Assembly: GCA_029983435.1 (NCBI GenBank)
Contig: JASBZN010000068.1
Location: forward strand, 1-6,375
DNA: 6,375 nt
Direction: 5' to 3'
From: Urinicoccus sp.
Lineage (GTDB): Bacteria > Bacillota > Clostridia > Tissierellales > Peptoniphilaceae
Every line of letters starts with the position of its first letter. The first letter of the stretch is position 1. Below, one piece after another: positions 1 to 5,687 of the stretch. The notes under the pieces were generated by a model, which was not told where the DNA came from, made no database searches, and saw nothing but the letters and a program-made list of their open reading frames with translations. Both the position numbers and the translations under genes were made by a program.

Positions 1-136
1 AGTTAAAATCATTAAAATTAAGATTCTCTGTCTGAGAAAGATTGTTATAAATAATAGTTTCAATATTATGTTTGTTTAAGTAAGTTTTAACAGCAAAGGC
101 GATAGTGCTGTCATCTTCAATCATTAGTATTTTCAA
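1..136 (-). CDS. Response regulator, N-terminal part (runs off left edge)
   Basis: This is the first 45 codons of a response regulator on the minus strand; the rest lies beyond the left edge. The translation begins MKILMIEDDSTIAFAVKTYL, the typical opening of a receiver domain: a beta strand (KILMI), then the acidic pocket E7-D8-D9 that binds magnesium, then helix 1. The start is TTG at 134-136, chosen because GGAG at 144-147 lies seven bases upstream and the receiver fold begins exactly there. The next in-frame ATG (122-124) would delete the first beta strand. The phosphoacceptor aspartate and output domain are not visible, so OmpR type is only likely. It is probably a transcription unit separate from hpf, because a terminator lies between them. 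It is a different gene from the regulator at 3953-4642. Confidence 0.85.
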   Translation of the reverse strand, partial: MKILMIEDDSTIAFAVKTYLNKHNIETIIYNNLSQTENLNFNDFN

Positions 137-143
137 TTTTTTA

Positions 144-147
144 CTCC
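144..147 (-). promoter_or_regulatory. Ribosome binding site deciding a TTG start
   Basis: The minus strand reads GGAG, then seven bases (TAAAAAA), then TTG. This spacing supports TTG at 134-136 as the initiation codon of the partial response regulator, rather than the ATG four codons further in. Confidence 0.7.
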
Positions 148-207
148 AATATTTCTAACCTGCTCCATATGAAATGTCTATATATTGCACCCAATATTCC
201 TATTCAC

Positions 208-252
208 ATTATACAGCATTCAAGAATAAATATTTACTTCTTTATTAAGAAG
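208..252 (-). promoter_or_regulatory. Candidate promoter and upstream inverted repeat for the left-edge regulator
   Basis: A perfect -10 hexamer TATAAT lies at 208-213 on the minus strand, about 70 bases before the TTG start. No good -35 box is present at 16-18 bases; the sequence there is TAAATA-like. Immediately upstream of that position is a perfect hairpin or operator-like inverted repeat, CTTCTT-N4-AAGAAG (237-252). A poor -35 box next to an upstream palindrome suggests an activator-dependent promoter. This is inference from position only. Confidence 0.35.
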
Positions 253-338
253 GAGGCCTGTTCCTTTTTAATGATTACCATTTACAAATTTTCCTCCGAG
301 TCATTTCAAGCGACTTCTTAAAGTTCTTAGAAGCACAT

Positions 339-372
339 AAAAAAATCGGCACCAAGGTTTAAACCTGGTGCC
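339..372 (-). terminator. Intrinsic terminator of hpf
   Basis: Read on the minus strand, a GC-rich stem GGCACCAGG pairs with CCTTGGTGCC across a TTTAAA centre, with one bulged base. It is followed, after GA, by seven T residues. It lies about 50 bases past the hpf stop codon, in the correct orientation, and separates hpf from the response regulator downstream. Confidence 0.9.
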
Positions 373-423
373 CATTGTATTTAAAGGAATATCTTCAATG
401 CAGTTTTACTTCTATCTTTTATT

Positions 424-966
424 TTAAGGTCTGCGGCTGATAATCCGACCATAATCTCCATCTTTTCTTCGATATACCACGCAAACTTCATCGTTATCTG
501 CATCAAGATAGATAAAGAAATTATGATTTAACAGATCCATTTGTAATATGGCTTCATCAATGGACATAGGCCGTAAGTCAAAGTCCTTATTGCGAATTAA
601 TTTTCCACCCACTTGTTCTTCGCTCGCATCAATTTTTTCTTGTTCAAAATTATCAAAGCGGATGCTTTCAGTGTTTTGGTATCTTTTCTTTAATTTTGTT
701 TTATATTTACGCACCTGTCTTTCCAAAGCTTGGACTGCAATATCAATGGATGCGTACATATCATCGGTGCTTTCTTCTGCACGTAAAATATGCCCAGGTA
801 AAAAGACTGTAATTTCTACTTTATGTTTTCCCTTTTTCGTGCTAAAAGTTACCTTTGCTGGAATTTCTTCTTGGAAATAACGATCCAATTTTGATAACTT
901 TTTTTCCGCTTGCTCTTTTAGAGCATCTGTTAAGTCTAAGTTTTTACCCAAAAATTCAAGTTTCAT
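424..966 (-). CDS. hpf: Ribosome hibernation promoting factor, long form
   Basis: A 180-residue protein of the long Hpf (RaiA/YfiA, S30AE) family. Known members bind the small ribosomal subunit in stationary phase and pair 70S ribosomes into inactive 100S dimers. The N-terminal S30AE domain spans about residues 1-97 (MKLEFLGKNLDLTDALKEQA at the start). A charged variable linker covers about 98-122. The C-terminal dimerisation domain covers about 123-180, with the family signatures DFDLRPMSIDEAILQMDLL, HNFFIY and VVYRRKDGDYG. Length is normal for the long form. An in-frame GTG at 973-975 would add three residues, but it lies inside the ribosome binding site AGGGAGGAG (975-983). ATG at 964-966 sits eight bases after that site and is the better start. 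It appears monocistronic, with its own terminator. Confidence 0.97.
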   Translation of the reverse strand: MKLEFLGKNLDLTDALKEQAEKKLSKLDRYFQEEIPAKVTFSTKKGKHKVEITVFLPGHILRAEESTDDMYASIDIAVQALERQVRKYKTKLKKRYQNTESIRFDNFEQEKIDASEEQVGGKLIRNKDFDLRPMSIDEAILQMDLLNHNFFIYLDADNDEVCVVYRRKDGDYGRIISRRP

Positions 967-974
967 ATAAAGCA

Positions 975-1002
975 CTCCTCCCTATGTTTTTTATATATAC
1001 CC
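975..1002 (-). promoter_or_regulatory. hpf ribosome binding site and probable -10 region
   Basis: The minus strand holds AGGGAGGAG at 975-983, eight bases before the hpf ATG. Just upstream is an AT-rich TATATATAAA stretch (about 990-999) that could supply the -10 box. No convincing sigma-A -35 box was found at the expected distance. GGGTAT at 997-1002 resembles a sigma-B -10, but its GTTT partner would be 19 bases away, which is too far. The ribosome binding site is firm; the promoter is tentative. Confidence 0.45.
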
Positions 1003-1050
1003 AAACTTTGTCTTTTCTATCTAAAACATCTCTTTTGCCTTTTATAGTGA

Positions 1051-1079
1051 TTGTCAGGAGTAAAAAGGTTTGCTATACT
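1051..1079 (+). promoter_or_regulatory. Near-consensus sigma-A promoter for the FUSC-like gene
   Basis: TTGTCA (1051-1056) and TATACT (1074-1079) are separated by exactly 17 bases, each matching the vegetative consensus at five of six positions. The predicted transcript would start near 1086. That leaves only about 13 untranslated bases before the ATG at 1099, and these begin with the ribosome binding site. Confidence 0.75.
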
Positions 1080-1098
1080 AGGGTTGGTGATTTAACTT

Positions 1099-2010
1099 AT
1101 GAAAATTTGGCATGTTCGTATTGGAATGCGAACATTTAAAACCGCCTTATCCGTCATTATCGGTCTCTATCTTTCCTATCTTTTGAATTTGCGGGCTCCC
1201 ATCTTTACTTCTATTGCTTCTATCACAACCATGCAGCCCTCTTTTACCGATACTTCAGAGGCGGTAAAACGTCGTTTATTTACTTGTGTTTTTGGCGTTA
1301 TCTTTGGCTATCTCTTAGCCCAAATAACTACAAACCCCTTAATCACACCTCTTATTGCAGGACTCGGCGTTATTTTTACCATTGTTCTTCATCAATTGAC
1401 AGGGCAAAAAAATATGACAACCCTGGCCTGCATCGTCTTTGTTGCTTCCTTTGCCACAAAGACAGACCATGCAACCTATGGAATCAACCGTCTTGTGGGT
1501 ACTTTTTTAGGCGTTGCTATTAGTGTTATCATTAATGTTCTCATTAGCTCTCCAAAAATTCATGAAGACTTTTACGAAAGTGTCGAAAAGGCCTATGAAG
1601 AAATCTACGGTCTCACAAGATCTTGTATTCTTCTTCCCTATCCTTCGGATTTATCTAAGCTGGAAGCAGCCATAGACAAGGTCAACAAATATTATAAGAT
1701 GGTGGACGAAGAAATTCACTCCCCCTTTTATCCTGACAAGGATATTCAAATTCCCCATAATATGATTGACCTCATGAACGAAATATATCTGCGTTTTCAA
1801 CTTCTAGAGGAATTAAAGCCCTTTAGACCTACCATCTTTGGAAAAAATGTAGAAACCATTGAACAACTCTTTGGTTATACCATTCTCTACGATGGCGATT
1901 TAAAACGCCAAGAGGCAGTTGTCTATAACTACCATATTGAAGTAATTTTAAAAGATGTCTTTCGCTTAAAAAACTTTGTGGAAAGTAATGCATTAAAAAT
2001 CAACAATTAA
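1099..2010 (+). CDS. FUSC / aromatic acid exporter family membrane protein
   Basis: A 303-residue protein with an N-terminal membrane half and a soluble C-terminal half. The start RIGMRTFKTALSVIIGLYLS and the segment QPSFTDTSEAVKRRL match the ArAE_1/FUSC (DUF939-like) family of putative aromatic acid exporters. Hydrophobic segments lie at about residues 13-30, 33-46, 59-76, 79-98, 106-120 and 131-150. Residues from about 152 to 303 are hydrophilic and helical, corresponding to the cytoplasmic C-terminal domain of this family. The ATG at 1099 follows a modest GGTGA ribosome binding site (1086-1090) by eight bases. ATG at codon 10 is a less likely alternative, since family members usually begin a few residues before the RxxKTA motif. 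The substrate is unknown. The gene is divergent from hpf and stands alone, ending at a strong terminator. Confidence 0.85.
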   Translation: MKIWHVRIGMRTFKTALSVIIGLYLSYLLNLRAPIFTSIASITTMQPSFTDTSEAVKRRLFTCVFGVIFGYLLAQITTNPLITPLIAGLGVIFTIVLHQLTGQKNMTTLACIVFVASFATKTDHATYGINRLVGTFLGVAISVIINVLISSPKIHEDFYESVEKAYEEIYGLTRSCILLPYPSDLSKLEAAIDKVNKYYKMVDEEIHSPFYPDKDIQIPHNMIDLMNEIYLRFQLLEELKPFRPTIFGKNVETIEQLFGYTILYDGDLKRQEAVVYNYHIEVILKDVFRLKNFVESNALKINN

Positions 2011-2048
2011 AAAGACAGGGAAATAAATATTTATTTCCCTGTCTTTTT
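2009..2048. terminator. Bidirectional intrinsic terminator, 40-bp perfect palindrome
   Basis: The inverted repeat is perfect across 2009-2048. Its outer arms are AAAAAGACAGGG and CCCTGTCTTTTT, and the AT-rich centre AAATAAATATTTATTT is itself palindromic. On the plus strand it ends in six T residues followed by a further T-rich run. On the minus strand it ends in five T residues. It lies directly between two convergent genes and begins inside the stop codon of the FUSC-like gene, so it serves both. Confidence 0.9.
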
Positions 2049-2055
2049 TATTTTT

Positions 2056-2433
2056 TTATCGATTTTCTTTCCCCGTCCTTGCCTCTTGATGTTTTTTCTT
2101 AAAGTATCTATCGGATAAGGAGAGACAAGCCACCAAGATAAGCCATAAAATCATGGGATGGTTTATTTTACCCATATAGACGAAAACAGATGCCATGGCC
2201 ATTCCTAAAAGAAAAAAGATAAGGACTTCTAGGAAAAAAGGTGTCGTTACAGGCTTTCCCTCCCTAGAATCTTTTTTTCTTTGGAAATAAAAGATAGCAA
2301 AAATAAGAAAAGCCAAATAAACTCCCCATATTAACAGCTGATAGCTAGGCGTTTTCACTTTGTTTTGAAAGTAAATTACTAGGAAATTTAAAAAAATATA
2401 AACGAGGATTTCTCTTCTAACAAGCCCTCTCAT
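2056..2433 (-). CDS. Small four-helix membrane protein, unknown function
   Basis: A 125-residue protein that I do not recognise. Four hydrophobic helices are visible at about residues 9-22, 33-50, 65-87 and 93-108. The linker after helix 2 (QRKKDSREGK) and the C-terminal tail (FKKKHQEARTGKENR) are strongly basic. By the positive-inside rule this places both termini in the cytoplasm. No catalytic motif is evident. The ATG at 2431-2433 follows AAAGGAAG (2439-2446) by five bases, a credible ribosome binding site, so the gene looks real. It lies downstream of the two-component pair on the same strand but 284 bases away, so it may be a separate unit or a read-through target. It could be an accessory or immunity-type membrane protein; nothing in the sequence decides this. 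Confidence 0.75.
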   Translation of the reverse strand: MRGLVRREILVYIFLNFLVIYFQNKVKTPSYQLLIWGVYLAFLIFAIFYFQRKKDSREGKPVTTPFFLEVLIFFLLGMAMASVFVYMGKINHPMILWLILVACLSLSDRYFKKKHQEARTGKENR

Positions 2434-2471
2434 TTTTTCTTCCTTTCTAAAAATATCCTGCTTTTTTCTCT

Positions 2472-2529
2472 TTTATAGAGAAAAGATTTCTATGGTACAA
2501 GTGTATTATATATATATATATATATTCAA
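2472..2529 (-). promoter_or_regulatory. Candidate promoter region with a TA-repeat spacer upstream of the small membrane protein
   Basis: On the minus strand, TTGAAT (2524-2529) and a perfect TATAAT (2505-2510) are separated by 13 bases made entirely of TA repeats. This is too short for good sigma-A activity at the present repeat length. A second candidate in the same stretch is TTGTAC (2495-2500), 17 bases, TATAAA (2472-2477). Its spacing is good but its -35 match is weak. Either would transcribe the gene starting at 2433. A T-rich/A-rich hairpin (arms about 2464-2471 and 2477-2484) overlaps the second -10. Confidence 0.4.
2507..2524. repeat. (TA)9 dinucleotide microsatellite
   Basis: Nine uninterrupted TA units occupy 2507-2524, in the gene-free stretch upstream of the small membrane protein. 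Simple dinucleotide tracts this long are uncommon in bacteria and prone to slipped-strand length change. Confidence 0.95.
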
Positions 2530-2717
2530 GTCCTTGCCTATTTTTATTTTAAGCTTTTTAGAGCTTCTACTTTAAAGAAAATACCTTTTTCCTAAGAAAG
2601 GTCTTCGGCTAGTCTTGCACTTCCCCTCCTAACTTGCTATGATAAGAAAGGTTAGGCTCTAGTCAGAGCTTTTCACAGTAAAATTTCAACTTTTTAGCCT
2701 ATTCAGAAGAGGCTGTT
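2530..2717. other. Gene-free stretch after the histidine kinase
   Basis: No open reading frame with a plausible ribosome binding site was found on either strand here. Besides the direct repeat it holds short hairpins: GCTCT-AGTC-AGAGC (2657-2670) and AGCCT/AGGCT (2696-2714, with an inner TTC/GAA pairing). Neither is followed by a T-run on the minus strand, so no convincing terminator closes the kinase transcript. Read-through into the small membrane protein is therefore possible. Confidence 0.5.
2593..2664. repeat. Imperfect 22-bp direct repeat, 50-bp period
   Basis: Two copies begin at 2593 and 2643, exactly 50 bases apart. Both start TAAGAAAGGT and end CTAGTC-like (2609-2614 and 2659-2664), and they match at about 17 of 22 positions. 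The second copy also pairs with upstream sequence, as CCTAAC and GTTAGG. They lie between the kinase stop codon and the small membrane protein gene. They could be paired protein-binding sites or a decayed duplication. Confidence 0.5.
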
Positions 2718-3950
2718 TTATTCTTTCTCCAGCTCAATAAAAACTTGGAAGTAGTCTCCGTCGATAATCAAGCGGAACTCACCTCCTAGGGCTTCTACTA
2801 AGTTTCTAGCAATATGAAGACCTAGACCGGATCCTTCCGTCGTTCGAGACCGTTCTCCCCGGACAAACTGTTCCATTAGCTCATCAGCGGAGATTCCTAA
2901 GCGGTTTTTACTAACATTTTTTAAGGAGAAGTAGTACTTCCTTTCATCTTGAAGTAGTTTTGCATAAATTCTTGTATTGTTTTGGGCATACTTACAGGCA
3001 TTGGAGATTAGGTTGGAAAGAACTCGTCCCAAGACCTCTGGGTCGGTGTAGATGTGGGCATCTTCGCTATCAGAATCATAAATAAACTCCAAGCCCTTGG
3101 CAGAAAGTTGGGACTCAAAGTCTCCAAAAACCTGGCTCACTAGCTCGTTAAAGTCGATAACCATTTTTTTTACTTGAACGTTTCCAGATCCCGATTTGGA
3201 AGCGTCAATGAGGTTAATAACAAGACTCTTTAAACGTTCCGAATTTCTTCCTAAAATTCGGATATAATTTTTCGCTTCTTCATCCATGATTTCCTTACTA
3301 CTTAAAATATCTGTGTAGTTAATAATGGAAGTAAGGGGGGTCTTTAAATCGTGGGAAATGTTGGTAATAAGGTCTGTCTTAAGCTTTTCCGATTTCATCT
3401 TTTCCTCTACAGCCTCTGTTAAGCCACTACGGATATTCCCCAGTTGAACCAAGGCCTTAATGCTTTCTTTTCCTGCCAAGCGAGTTTCCATTTGAGGCAT
3501 CCCTAGATTTGCCGTTTCTTCAATCCCCTCCAGCAAGAGGATATACTGTACTTTTTCCTTTTCATAGAAGAGAATGAATCGGTAAACCCCACAGAAAATA
3601 AGGGTTAAGCCTTCTTGTAAAATAAAGAAGGAAAAAAACAACACAATGGCTAGAAGAATATTCAAGACGGTAAATTTTACAAAATAAAGGGATTTATTGC
3701 TTTCCCGCATAAGGGCTCCAGTAAAAAAACCTCGAACCCCTGGTATTGGCAGCAATTTTGCCAAACAAATCACTCCATCAAAAACAAGAACTCGAATTAA
3801 AAATTCAGGAGCATAGTTGTAATCAATATTAAACACACTTCCCAAAACACAGATTAGAATAAAAATTTCAATAAAGAGCTCCTCGATATAGGATCGATAG
3901 AAAACATAATCATAGAGTTTAGAAAAAAACCTCTTTACGGTTCTAGCCAT
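2718..3950 (-). CDS. Membrane sensor histidine kinase (VanS-like)
   Basis: A 410-residue sensor kinase. The N-terminal part has hydrophobic segments at about residues 23-40, 48-68, 93-112 and 114-129, with little room for an extracellular domain, so sensing is probably within the membrane. Residues 130-190 form a linker. The dimerisation/phosphoacceptor domain contains the H-box NISHDLKTPLTS with His200. The ATPase domain has an N-box (NLISNACKYA, Asn317) and a G2 box (TEGSGLGLHIARNL, about 371-384). The usual DxGxG G1 box is replaced by KNVSKNRLGIS (about 344-354). This replacement, followed by ELMEQFVRGERSRTTEGSG, is a pattern I recall from a clostridial kinase subgroup, so the protein is probably active. 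The ATG lies 2 bp after the regulator stop codon, and its ribosome binding site AAGGA (3956-3960) borders that stop, implying translational coupling. Confidence 0.93.
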   Translation of the reverse strand: MARTVKRFFSKLYDYVFYRSYIEELFIEIFILICVLGSVFNIDYNYAPEFLIRVLVFDGVICLAKLLPIPGVRGFFTGALMRESNKSLYFVKFTVLNILLAIVLFFSFFILQEGLTLIFCGVYRFILFYEKEKVQYILLLEGIEETANLGMPQMETRLAGKESIKALVQLGNIRSGLTEAVEEKMKSEKLKTDLITNISHDLKTPLTSIINYTDILSSKEIMDEEAKNYIRILGRNSERLKSLVINLIDASKSGSGNVQVKKMVIDFNELVSQVFGDFESQLSAKGLEFIYDSDSEDAHIYTDPEVLGRVLSNLISNACKYAQNNTRIYAKLLQDERKYYFSLKNVSKNRLGISADELMEQFVRGERSRTTEGSGLGLHIARNLVEALGGEFRLIIDGDYFQVFIELEKE

Positions 3951-3952
3951 AC

Positions 3953-4642
3953 TTATCCTTCAATCTTATAGCCCATTCCATAGACAGACTTAATGAGGTC
4001 TGGTTTTCTTGGGTTAATTTCTACCTTATCTCGCAAGTGAGAAATATGAACACTAATAACTTTTTTTACATCGTGGGCTTCTTCTTCCCAAACGTCCTCA
4101 TATATTTCATCGCTAGAGAAAACTCTGCCCTTGTTTTTCATAAGTAAATAGAGAATCTTATACTCATAGGGTGTCAGATTAACCGTTTCTCCATCTACCT
4201 TTACGGTTTTACTGGCATCATTTAAGACAATCCGGCCAATTTGTATTTCATCTTGGTTGATTTCTGCAGAGCCTAGGTTCATATACCTTCTTAAGGATGA
4301 GTTCACTCGAGCAATGAGCTCAATAGCATTAAAAGGTTTTGTAATGTAATCATCTGCCCCAACATTAAGGCCCAAAATCTTATCTGTAATTTCTGATTTG
4401 GCACTAAGGACAATAATGGGAATGTTGTTATTTTCTCTTATTTTTAAAATAGCTGTCATTCCATCCATTTCCGGCATCATAAGGTCCATTAAAATTAAGT
4501 GGATGGTTTCTTTTTCCATAATTTCTAAGGCTTCTTTTCCGTTATAGGCTGGAAAAACTTTATAGCCTTGGGCCTTTAAATAAATTCCAATTGCTGAAAC
4601 GATGTCTTTTTCATCATCGCATACTAAAATATTATATTGCAT
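3953..4642 (-). CDS. OmpR/PhoB-family response regulator
   Basis: A 229-residue DNA-binding regulator, full length for the family. The receiver domain (about 1-118) shows the acidic pocket D9-D10, phosphoacceptor Asp53 in LILMDLMMPEMDG, Ser80 and the invariant Lys102 in DDYITKPF. The winged-helix output domain (about 128-229) shows NLTPYEYKILYLLMKNKGRV, then VISVHISHLRDKVE and the closing SVYGMGYKIEG. The frame is open for 48 codons further upstream, but those residues are not receiver-like. ATG at 4640-4642 has an AGAGGTGG ribosome binding site (4646-4653) and starts exactly at the receiver fold. It is the first gene of a two-gene operon with the kinase, which is its likely cognate partner. 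The target genes are not shown by the sequence; the nearby membrane protein genes are candidates. Confidence 0.95.
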   Translation of the reverse strand: MQYNILVCDDEKDIVSAIGIYLKAQGYKVFPAYNGKEALEIMEKETIHLILMDLMMPEMDGMTAILKIRENNNIPIIVLSAKSEITDKILGLNVGADDYITKPFNAIELIARVNSSLRRYMNLGSAEINQDEIQIGRIVLNDASKTVKVDGETVNLTPYEYKILYLLMKNKGRVFSSDEIYEDVWEEEAHDVKKVISVHISHLRDKVEINPRKPDLIKSVYGMGYKIEG

Positions 4643-4661
4643 CTTCCACCTCTTTCTTCTT

Positions 4662-4709
4662 ATTATACAACAAGTCCTCTGTCTATAGGCTATCTTTACT
4701 TTTTCGCAA
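4662..4709 (-). promoter_or_regulatory. Candidate promoter(s) of the two-component operon
   Basis: Two options are visible on the minus strand. One is TTGCGA (4704-4709), 16 bases, TATAGA (4682-4687), each box matching at four of six positions. The other is a perfect TATAAT (4662-4667) with no recognisable -35 box, which would start the transcript at about 4655, at the edge of the ribosome binding site. Confidence 0.4.
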
Positions 4710-4738
4710 GAAAATCTTAGTGAAATATAAGGTATTGG

Positions 4739-4755
4739 GTATCTATAATAGATAC
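4739..4755 (+). promoter_or_regulatory. -10 box inside a perfect 17-bp palindrome (probable operator)
   Basis: GTATCTATAATAGATAC is a perfect inverted repeat with 8-bp arms around one central A. The -10 hexamer TATAAT (4744-4749) lies within it, and the ribosome binding site follows at 4757-4763. No good -35 box is seen 16-18 bases upstream. A dimeric repressor bound here would cover the -10 box of the BrkB-like gene. The regulator is not identifiable from the window. Confidence 0.6.
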
Positions 4756-4768
4756 GAAAGGAGATTTT

Positions 4769-5686
4769 ATGAAACAAAAGCTTCAAGATTGGTTAATAAA
4801 GCACAAAAATCATCCCGTCGTGAGTTTTTTAGACGCTCTTATTTACCGAATTATCCATTTTGAAATTTTTCCCAGGGCGGGACAGCTTTCTTACTTCACA
4901 ACCCTGTCCCTTTTTCCCTTCATTATTGCCCTTTTAAATATACTGAACTACACAACTTTTGCAGATCCTTCCTTTATTCGGAACTTGGTTTCTTACCTAC
5001 CAGAATCCACTGGACAGATTATTCTCTCTTTTGTGGATCAAATTACGATAAACAGTTCTGCTTCTTTATTAAGTATTTCTTTGATTGCCGGTCTTTGGTC
5101 AGCATCTAGCGGCGTCCGCCAGCTAATTAAGACCATTAACTTGGCCTACTCTTTACAAGAAAGACGAAGTTTTCTCCAACGGTCCTTTTTAGGCCTTTGC
5201 TTTACTGTGGGACTCATTATCATGGTTGTCCTCTTACTTTTTTCTCGCCTTGTGGGTTCCCAATTGATTCAACGCTTAGCCAACTACCTCCCTTTAAATA
5301 AAGAGTTGATTTATTATCTAAACCGCTCCTTAGCCATTATTGGTCCAATCTTTGCCTTGATTTTTTTAATACTTCTCTATGGTTTTAGTCCCGATCTTTC
5401 CATTAAAAAACAAGGTATTGCCACCCTCCTTCCTGGTAGTCTCTTTGCCCTTGTTGGAATCTTGGCTGGAACCATTGGCTTTACCTACTATGTAACCCAG
5501 TTTGGAACCTACGCCATAACCTATGGCTATTTTGCTGGAATGATTCTTCTTCTTTTGTGGATTTATTTGGTCAATGTGGTTTTAGAAATTGGAGGTCAGA
5601 TTAACGCTCTCCTCTATTTAAAAAAGCAAGATGCCCTTACTTGGCCCAGGAAAGAAACAGTTTTAAAAAAATTTATTGAAGAATAA
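4769..5686 (+). CDS. YihY/BrkB-family membrane protein
   Basis: A 305-residue integral membrane protein of the YihY/BrkB family (older names: virulence factor BrkB, and, mistakenly, ribonuclease BN). Six hydrophobic segments lie at about residues 41-60, 98-115, 140-160, 187-206, 217-240 and 250-272. Family signatures are AGQLSYFTTLSLFPF (37-51), WSASSGVRQLIKTINLAY (110-127), the LLPGSLFA region (220-227), and the closing YGYFAGMILLLLWIYLVNVV with EIGGQINA. The function of this family is not firmly established; an envelope or transport role is usually assumed. The ATG follows AAAGGAG (4757-4763) by five bases. The gene is divergent from the two-component operon, separated by 126 bases. It ends one base from the comF stop codon on the opposite strand, with no terminator visible between them. 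Confidence 0.92.
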   Translation: MKQKLQDWLIKHKNHPVVSFLDALIYRIIHFEIFPRAGQLSYFTTLSLFPFIIALLNILNYTTFADPSFIRNLVSYLPESTGQIILSFVDQITINSSASLLSISLIAGLWSASSGVRQLIKTINLAYSLQERRSFLQRSFLGLCFTVGLIIMVVLLLFSRLVGSQLIQRLANYLPLNKELIYYLNRSLAIIGPIFALIFLILLYGFSPDLSIKKQGIATLLPGSLFALVGILAGTIGFTYYVTQFGTYAITYGYFAGMILLLLWIYLVNVVLEIGGQINALLYLKKQDALTWPRKETVLKKFIEE

Positions 5687-5687
5687 C

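Noticed and set aside
234..281. A 15-codon reading frame on the minus strand (MVIIKKEQASFLIKK) with GGAGG upstream, ahead of the left-edge response regulator.
   Set aside because: The ribosome binding site is 11 bases from the ATG, which is long. The frame is very short and overlaps the CTTCTT/AAGAAG palindrome. There is no attenuator or recognisable leader-peptide logic, so chance is the simpler explanation.
997..1027. Sigma-B-like promoter for hpf (GTTTTA and GGGTAT on the minus strand).
   Set aside because: The two boxes are 19 bases apart, whereas sigma-B promoters need about 12-14. There is no evidence that this organism has sigma-B.
548..1139. Two plus-strand open frames of about 90-110 codons across hpf and its upstream region.
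   Set aside because: They are antisense or out-of-frame shadows of hpf and of the FUSC-like gene, with no credible ribosome binding sites and no family resemblance.
2464..2486. Hairpin TTTTCTC/GAGAAAA as a terminator.
   Set aside because: The stem is AT-rich, has no suitable T-run following it on the minus strand, and lies upstream of a gene start rather than downstream of a gene end on either strand.
2650..2720. Plus-strand terminator-like hairpins (GCTCTAGTCAGAGC followed by TTTT; AGCCT/AGGCT followed by GTTTTATT).
   Set aside because: They are short, weak stems, and there is no plus-strand gene upstream that would need them.
4643..4786. A 48-codon N-terminal extension of the OmpR-type regulator, or a plus-strand frame at 4591-4863.
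   Set aside because: The extension lies upstream of the receiver fold and crosses the promoters and operator. ATG at 4640-4642 has its own ribosome binding site. The plus-strand frame is out of phase with the YihY-like gene that it overlaps.
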